From Pseudomonas sp. GM50 (GTDB taxonomy: Bacteria; Pseudomonadota; Gammaproteobacteria; Pseudomonadales; Pseudomonadaceae), in the NCBI RefSeq assembly GCF_000282375.1, contig NZ_AKJK01000004.1, positions 1-51,892 on the forward strand: 51,892 bases of DNA, given 5' to 3'. The translations under genes and the position numbers were made by a program. Each line of letters begins with the position of its first letter. Position 1 is the stretch's first letter. Positions 47,701-51,892 of this stretch are shown piece after piece. Under the pieces are notes generated by a model. That model saw only the letters and a list, made by a program, of their open reading frames with translations, ran no database searches and was not told the origin of the DNA.

Positions 47701-48300
47701 CAACTCGACCGGCACCACCATGCCTTCGGTGGCATAGCGCAACAGGAAGGCCAGGCCGAGGAACAACAGCACCACGCCGACTCGCAACACGGTATTACCG
47801 CCGAACAACCAGTTGCGCGCACCGCTGATGGCGCGATCGATGAAGTTCGGGCCCCGAGGCGCCGCCGGTTGCTGTGGTTCCCGGGCAACCGGTTCGGGTT
47901 TCCAGAGATCATCGGGTAGCGGACGGCTGGCTTCGGTGGCGGCCGCCGTGACGGGTTCGAGTTCAGGCGGCAGCTCCCAGATCAACTCCGGGGCTGCGAC
48001 AGGGGCTTGATCAAGAGTGATTTCAAGGGATGGAACCGATTCGCTTGTCGAAGGTTCACTGGCTTCAGGTGTTTTGACGCCCGACACTTCCAGCAATGCC
48101 AATCGCTGCTCGACCGCATTCAGCGCAACCTGCGCCTGATCGAGCAAGCGTCGCTGCTCGGCGGTTTGAGTACTCAAGCGGCCGATGCGAATGGCCTGGC
48201 CAATACCCAGCCCGAGCAAAGCGCCCAACAGCGCATCGCTGAACGACTCGTCGAGTAGCCAGCCCAGCAGCAGCCCAATCAGCATGAACATCCATTGCAT
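44713..48300 (-). CDS. DUF2339 giant polytopic membrane protein
   Basis: A 1195-residue inner-membrane protein. After one or two N-terminal hydrophobic helices (MFMLIGLLLGWLLDESF) there is a cytoplasmic coiled coil (LLDQAQVALNAVEQRLALLEVS, about 50-72) and a Pro/Glu-rich linker to about 160. From 165 to the end comes an array of some thirty Leu/Ala-rich membrane helices separated by short Arg/Pro loops. The FIDRAISGARNWLFGGNTVLRVGVVLLFLG entry to the array is typical of DUF2339. No catalytic motif stands out. Paired with the DUF3999 gene, an arrangement recurring in the genus. The function is unknown; a lipid-linked or wall-polymer transport role is a guess only. Confidence 0.87.
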   Translation of the reverse strand: MQWMFMLIGLLLGWLLDESFSDALLGALLGLGIGQAIRIGRLSTQTAEQRRLLDQAQVALNAVEQRLALLEVSGVKTPEASEPSTSESVPSLEITLDQAPVAAPELIWELPPELEPVTAAATEASRPLPDDLWKPEPVAREPQQPAAPRGPNFIDRAISGARNWLFGGNTVLRVGVVLLFLGLAFLLRYATEGMVVPVELRYAGVAAAALGLLALGWWLRLRNSNYALMLQGTGIAVLYLTVFAAMRLHPLLDPTAALGLLVVVTVFSAILAITQNALGLAAAAALGGFAAPILTSTGAGNHVALFSYFALLNAGILAIAWFKAWRLLNLIGFVGTFGIGFAWGLRSYKPELLWSTEPFLILFFLMYLAIGLLFARRKLLEMSDAPEDDSRDALLHWSARKGDYVDGTMLFAPPLVGFGLQFALVEHLEFAAAFSALALGMIYMGLARLLMGGRALLLAETCLALGVIFASLAIPLGLDARWTAAAWAVEGAGIFWLGLRQQRPLARAFALLLQLGSALAFLSELRTGESSLLDGAPLGALMLGVALLFSFYQLRKALPEQASQWERQALPVLACLGLTFLYLLAPLFFFTHGTAISWALAGLATLFIGLRLQSRTFLFTAFAVQLLGGALFLLRLQGAGGESAAVFSAGWSGLLSASLIGLALIAGMLLAARDEMVRSDVRLLRGLSVVLLAGLVLINLAVLFVLPWQTASAVWAASGLFIIWLSLYLKQRVSFVFGLLLQVIGGAAFLFAGPDLLGPLLSEGLRPLAHSGFWTPLVLGLAAFVGAWRLQLGNHASAFDGLSLQRLSEVLLVWGAGWWALAWVSEVLRFAPSNLQATLLLVVAAVSVALWTLLALRLKWSSLGLLCTLLIPAAGLVLLAAWHSRYHPAANFGWLVWAAVFVVHFISLRRLAPTLPATALSTAHVLGCWLLIGVLALELRYGLLLLSEQYNAWRWLGWAILPSLYLVLMAAPRAWPWPVSEYPREYRVYAAAPLALLMLGWFWLANIASDGTAEPLPYVPLINPLELGLLFALFGVYVWSRSAVTQLAIRKEYADNATQVIAGVSLFVFFTALVMRAAHHWGGVPFALDLLLESMLVQAGLSIVWTLMALSLMIGGHLRHRREVWLIGAALIALVVAKLFFVELSNRGGLARIVSFIGVGVLLLVVGYFAPLPPKRAEAVPDIEKPAPETEGVSS

Positions 48301-48386
48301 GGTCGATATCCCTAAGCGGCCCCGCGGTGGGGCAAATCCGGGCGATACAGCGTCAGGCTCAGTCTAGTGTGAAAACCACACAAACC

Positions 48387-48477
48387 TGTGGGAGCGAGCC
48401 TGCTCGCGATGGGGCCATGACATTCAGTCATTGATGTTGAATGTCAGTGCGCTATCGCGAGCAGGCTCGCTCCCACA
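48387..48477. repeat. REPIN (family A), glgP/DUF2339 gap
   Basis: Inverted arms TGTGGGAGCGAGCCTGCTCG and its complement around a roughly 43-base centre. Within the 272-base gap between glgP and the DUF2339 gene nothing else is recognised. Confidence 0.9.
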
Positions 48478-48573
48478 ATGGAACGCCAATGCCTGCCGCC
48501 CGGTGTAACCGGCGCTTAGTATATCGGTCCGGCCCAACAACCGTCGGGCCTGACTCGCAATTATTGCTAAAAG

Positions 48574-51024
48574 TTACTCCAGTGCCTTCCAGATATCCGT
48601 GGCGTACTCGCGAATGGTCCGGTCGGACGAGAACCAGCCCATCCGTGCACTGCTCAATACCGCCGAGCGCCACCACTCTTTGGAGTCGTGCCAGTGGGCC
48701 TCGACGCGCATCTGAGCGTTCCAGTAGGCGTCGAAATCGGCGCAGACCAGGAAGCGGTCATAGTCCACCAGCGAATCGATCAGCGTGGTGTAACGGGACG
48801 GATCGTCCGGCGAGAACACCCCGCCGCGAATCGCTTGCAGCACATCGTTGAGTCGATGGGAGGCGGCAATGTCCGGCGCCGCGTTGAACTCATGGTTGCG
48901 CTTGCGCGCTTCCACTTGTTCAGCGCTGAGGCCGAAGATGAACATGTGTTCGGCACCGATACGCTCGCACATTTCCACGTTGGCCCCATCCAGAGTGCCG
49001 ATGGTCAGCGCGCCGTTGAGGCCGAACTTCATGTTGCTGGTGCCTGAGGCTTCGAAGCCGGCGGTGGATATCTGTTCCGACAAATCCGCCGCCGGAATGA
49101 TGCTCTCCGCCAGGCTGACGTTGTAGTTGGGCAAGAACACCACTTTGAGCAAACCACGCACGGTCGGGTCGTTGTTGACCACCCGGGCGATGTCGTTGGT
49201 CAGCTTGATGATCAGCTTGGCCTGGTGATAACTGGCTGCCGCCTTACCGGCGAAGATTTTCACCCGCGGCACCCAGTCTATTTCCGGTTCGGCACGAATC
49301 GCCTGATACAGCGCAACGGTGTGCAGCAGGTTGAGCAACTGACGTTTGTACTCGTGGATCCGCTTGACCTGCACGTCGAACATCGCCGCCGGGTTGATCG
49401 CAACCCCCAGCCGTTCATGAATCAGGTACGCCAGGGCTTTCTTACTGTGCAGCCGCTGTTCGGCGAACTGTTTGCGGAATGCTGTCTTCTCGGCAAACGG
49501 TTCCAGCCCTATCAGGCGCTCTTCGGGGTTATCCAGCAGATCCGGGCCGAGGGCGTCGACCATCATCGAGGTCAACTCGGGGTTGGCCTGGTAGAGCCAA
49601 CGGCGGAAGGTAATGCCGTTGGTCTTGTTGTTGATCCGCTCCGGATAAAGTTTATGCAGTTCGGAGAACACCGTGCTGCGCATCAGCTGCGTGTGCAGGC
49701 CAGACACGCCGTTGACGCTGTGAGAACCAAGGAATGCCAGGTTGCCCATGCGCACGCGACGACCGTTGTCCTCCTCGATCAGCGACACCGCACGCAACAC
49801 GTCGAAATCGTGAACGCCCTTGGCCCGCAATGAGTCGATGTGCTGGGCGTTGATCAAGTAAATGATCTGCATGTGCCGAGGCAGCATCCGCTCCATCAAA
49901 CCGACCGGCCAGGTTTCCAGCGCTTCCGGCAACAGCGTGTGGTTGGTGTACGACAGCGTGTCGACGGTGACCTGCCACGCCGCATCCCACGCCACGTCAT
50001 AAACGTCGACCAACTGACGCATCAGCTCGGCCACGGCAATCGAGGGGTGAGTGTCGTTGAGTTGAATGGCCGCGTGATCACCCAGGGTCAGCACCGAGGT
50101 GTGCATGTTGCGATGGCGGCGCAGCAAATCCTGCAGGGACGCGGCGACGAAGAAGTATTCCTGACGCAGACGCAGCTCCTGGCCGGCCTCGGTGCTGTCC
50201 GCCGGGTAGAGCACGCGAGAGATACTTTCGGCCCGGGCCACTTCGGCTACCGCGCCCAGGTGGTCGCCCGCATTGAAGCGTTCCAGGTGCAACTCTTCCA
50301 TGGCACGGGCACGCCACAGTCGTAGCGTGTTGACACTCGCGCCGCGCCAACCGACCACCGGGGTGTCATAGGCAATGGCCCGCACGGTTTCCGCCGGGGA
50401 CCAGACTTGCCTGGATTTGCCGTTTTCATCGGTCACGGTTTCGACACTGCCGCCGAAGCCGATCGGGTAGGCGACCTCCGGCCGCTCGAACTCCCACGGG
50501 TTGCCGAAATCCAGCCAGTGTTCGGTCTGCTCCTGCTGCCAACCGTCGACGATGGCCTGGCGGAACAAACCGTGTTCGTAACGAATGCCGTAACCATGGC
50601 CGGCGATGCCGAGGGTCGACATGCTTTCCATGAAGCACGCCGCCAGACGCCCGAGGCCTCCATTGCCCAGTGCCGCATCGGGCTCCAGCAAGCGGATCCG
50701 TTCAATGTCCACGCCAAGTTCGGTCATGGCCTCGCGGGCCACATCGAGCAGGCCGAGATTGCTCAGGCTGTCGTAGAGCAAGCGGCCGATCAGGAATTCA
50801 AGGGAGAGGTAATAAACCCGTTTCTGGCCTTTGCGGTAGATCTGCCGGGTGTGGTCCATCCAGTGCTCGACCATGTGATCGCGCGCCGCCAGGGCGATGG
50901 CTTCGAACCAGTCGTGGTCGAAGGCGTGATCCGGGTCTTTGCCCACCGCGTAGGTAAGCTTGGTCAAGACGGCGTCGCGGAATGCGGCCACCTCTGCTTC
51001 GCGAACAAGTGGTTCTTGAGTCAT
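48574..51024 (-). CDS. glgP: Glycogen/alpha-glucan phosphorylase
   Basis: Releases glucose 1-phosphate from alpha-1,4-glucans using pyridoxal phosphate. The 816-residue protein has the family N-terminal KRVYYLSLEFLIGRLL, LGNGGLGRLAACFMESM, the active-site HTLLPEALETWP loop, KTNGITFRRWL, VKRIHEYKRQLLN, and the PLP site FEASGTSNMKFGLNG, with the cofactor Lys near residue 665. Length is that of bacterial GlgP (about 815). No other glycogen gene (glgA, glgB, glgX, malQ) is next to it, so it is encoded apart from its pathway partners. The ATG at 51024 follows GAGGTCC. It is divergent from the YkgJ-family gene. Confidence 0.97.
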   Translation of the reverse strand: MTQEPLVREAEVAAFRDAVLTKLTYAVGKDPDHAFDHDWFEAIALAARDHMVEHWMDHTRQIYRKGQKRVYYLSLEFLIGRLLYDSLSNLGLLDVAREAMTELGVDIERIRLLEPDAALGNGGLGRLAACFMESMSTLGIAGHGYGIRYEHGLFRQAIVDGWQQEQTEHWLDFGNPWEFERPEVAYPIGFGGSVETVTDENGKSRQVWSPAETVRAIAYDTPVVGWRGASVNTLRLWRARAMEELHLERFNAGDHLGAVAEVARAESISRVLYPADSTEAGQELRLRQEYFFVAASLQDLLRRHRNMHTSVLTLGDHAAIQLNDTHPSIAVAELMRQLVDVYDVAWDAAWQVTVDTLSYTNHTLLPEALETWPVGLMERMLPRHMQIIYLINAQHIDSLRAKGVHDFDVLRAVSLIEEDNGRRVRMGNLAFLGSHSVNGVSGLHTQLMRSTVFSELHKLYPERINNKTNGITFRRWLYQANPELTSMMVDALGPDLLDNPEERLIGLEPFAEKTAFRKQFAEQRLHSKKALAYLIHERLGVAINPAAMFDVQVKRIHEYKRQLLNLLHTVALYQAIRAEPEIDWVPRVKIFAGKAAASYHQAKLIIKLTNDIARVVNNDPTVRGLLKVVFLPNYNVSLAESIIPAADLSEQISTAGFEASGTSNMKFGLNGALTIGTLDGANVEMCERIGAEHMFIFGLSAEQVEARKRNHEFNAAPDIAASHRLNDVLQAIRGGVFSPDDPSRYTTLIDSLVDYDRFLVCADFDAYWNAQMRVEAHWHDSKEWWRSAVLSSARMGWFSSDRTIREYATDIWKALE

Positions 51025-51280
51025 CGATAGGACCTCGAGCGAGCGTGAAGTTGTCTGAGCCTAGTCGGTCTGACAGACCATTGAGACTCTGGTTCGGCAG
51101 TTTTTCCTGTTAGTGCGAGATAGGTCGACATTACGTAGTCGCGTGCCAGAAACAATGCAGGGGCCGTGCCGGACACAGGGATTATTTTGCGCCAAGCGAA
51201 AAAATCTGGCGAAAGGTTGTTCAAAAATCCACCAGTCCCGGTATGATCGCGCGCCCTGATGCACACGCTGGTAACAACCG

Positions 51281-51718
51281 ATGATGAAGCCCAACCTGAT
51301 CGCCGCCGCGGAGATCGATCGCCTCGATACCTGGGCAAAATACTCTGCCCCGATGTGCGGTTCCTGCGTGTCCAGCTGCTGTACCTTGCCGGTCGAGGTC
51401 AAGATCAAGGATCTGATCCGTATCGGCATCGTCGATGAGTTCGAGCGTGGCGATCCGCCGAAGAACATCGCCAAGCGTTTGCAAAAGGAAGGGATCGTCG
51501 AGCGCTACAACCAGAAGTCCGAGATCTTCACCCTTCAGCGCATGAGCAACAACGATTGCCTGTACCTGGATCGTAAGAGCCGTTTGTGCACTATTTATGA
51601 TAAGCGCCCGGACACCTGCCGCAACCACCCGAAGATCGGACCGCGGCCGGGGTATTGCGCGTACAAGCCAAAAGAAGTGGTGCGCGAGAACAATCCGCGG
51701 ACGCTGGACAAGTTCTGA
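51281..51718 (+). CDS. YkgJ-family cysteine cluster protein
   Basis: A 145-residue protein of the YkgJ (CxxCxxCC) family, presumed to bind zinc or an iron-sulphur cluster. Cysteines occur as CGSCVSSCC (about 26-34), then CLYLD, RLC, DTCRNHP and GYCAY, nine in all. The RRPDTC-like KRPDTCRNHPKIGP segment is conserved in the family. No membrane helix or signal. Two adjacent ATGs (51281, 51284) are possible; the choice hardly matters. It is divergent from glgP, 256 bases away, and followed by a REPIN. Function unknown. Confidence 0.85.
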   Translation: MMKPNLIAAAEIDRLDTWAKYSAPMCGSCVSSCCTLPVEVKIKDLIRIGIVDEFERGDPPKNIAKRLQKEGIVERYNQKSEIFTLQRMSNNDCLYLDRKSRLCTIYDKRPDTCRNHPKIGPRPGYCAYKPKEVVRENNPRTLDKF

Positions 51719-51746
51719 TCCAGAATCCCGCTGCCTGAGCCGGCCT

Positions 51747-51840
51747 CATCGCGAGCAGGCTCGCTCCCACAGTTGATTTTTGTCGTACACATAATCCGTG
51801 TTCAACACCGAACCCTGTGGGAGCGAGCCTGCTCGCGATG
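51747..51840. repeat. REPIN (family A), after the YkgJ-family gene
   Basis: Inverted arms CATCGCGAGCAGGCTCGCTC and its complement, spacer about 45 bases. The last 52 bases of the window after it hold nothing I can identify. Confidence 0.9.
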
Positions 51841-51892
51841 GGGCCCTCACAAACACCGCACAAACCCCAGACAATCGGCATAGGTGACGGCC

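Noticed and set aside
48490..48545. GGCCCAACAACCGTCGGGCC as a glgP terminator
   Set aside because: Stem is short and no T run follows on the minus strand.
1425..51840. Recurrent 20-30 base sequences as a possible CRISPR array
   Set aside because: Copies are kilobases apart, occur as inverted pairs, and have no regular spacer length or cas gene; they are REPINs.

Overview
The window is chromosomal housekeeping and catabolic DNA from a gamma-proteobacterium of the genus Pseudomonas, most likely the P. fluorescens group. The reasons are the medium-chain PHA phasins (PhaF/PhaI), the uninterrupted order ubiE-ubiJ-ubiB-hisI-hisE-tatABC-rsmE, a five-step hut locus with hutF, hutD and two hutH genes, and many dispersed Pseudomonas-type REP/REPIN repeats. 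I see no phage, plasmid, transposase, CRISPR, rRNA or tRNA. Coding density is high and every gene starts and ends inside the window.

Layout: (1) 1-1820, PHA granule proteins PhaI and PhaF (minus strand), a bidirectional terminator, and a small PHA-system protein. (2) 1973-8024, a tightly packed plus-strand run: ubiquinone biosynthesis (ubiE, ubiJ, ubiB), histidine biosynthesis (hisI, hisE), Tat export (tatABC) and rsmE, many with 4-8 base overlaps. (3) 8285-12989, an HBM-type chemoreceptor with a candidate sigma28 promoter, then a polar amino acid ABC transporter on the other strand. (4) 13311-17679, opgG-opgH for osmoregulated periplasmic glucans. (5) 18001-21606, dtd, pip, an HSL-type alpha/beta hydrolase and an orphan choline-type binding protein. 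(6) 21919-38236, the whole histidine utilisation locus. (7) 38356-41388, two small lipoproteins and an amino-acid-type dCache chemoreceptor. (8) 41495-51718, fbp with a DUF924 gene, a coupled DUF2339/DUF3999 membrane pair, glycogen phosphorylase and a YkgJ-family cysteine cluster protein.

The hut locus is the core of the window. HutXWV and HutTh import histidine and HutTu imports urocanate. HutH2 deaminates histidine to urocanate, HutU and HutI open the ring, and HutF plus HutG release glutamate, ammonia and formate by the five-step route. HutC (GntR family) represses with urocanate as inducer, and HutD tunes the level. The DNA shows a good sigma54 promoter for the hutU-hutG operon whose predicted start lies inside a palindromic HutC-type operator, and a second operator between the divergent hutC and hutF genes. 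The upstream histidase copy, HutH1, has lost exactly the three residues that form the MIO cofactor, plus two more active-site residues, yet its frame is intact. It is a probable pseudoenzyme kept in the operon.

Sixteen palindromic repeat elements of four families sit in intergenic gaps. Two nearly identical 134-135 bp copies lie in direct orientation on either side of the orphan choline-type binding protein. Three different families mark the module junctions of the ten-gene hut operon.
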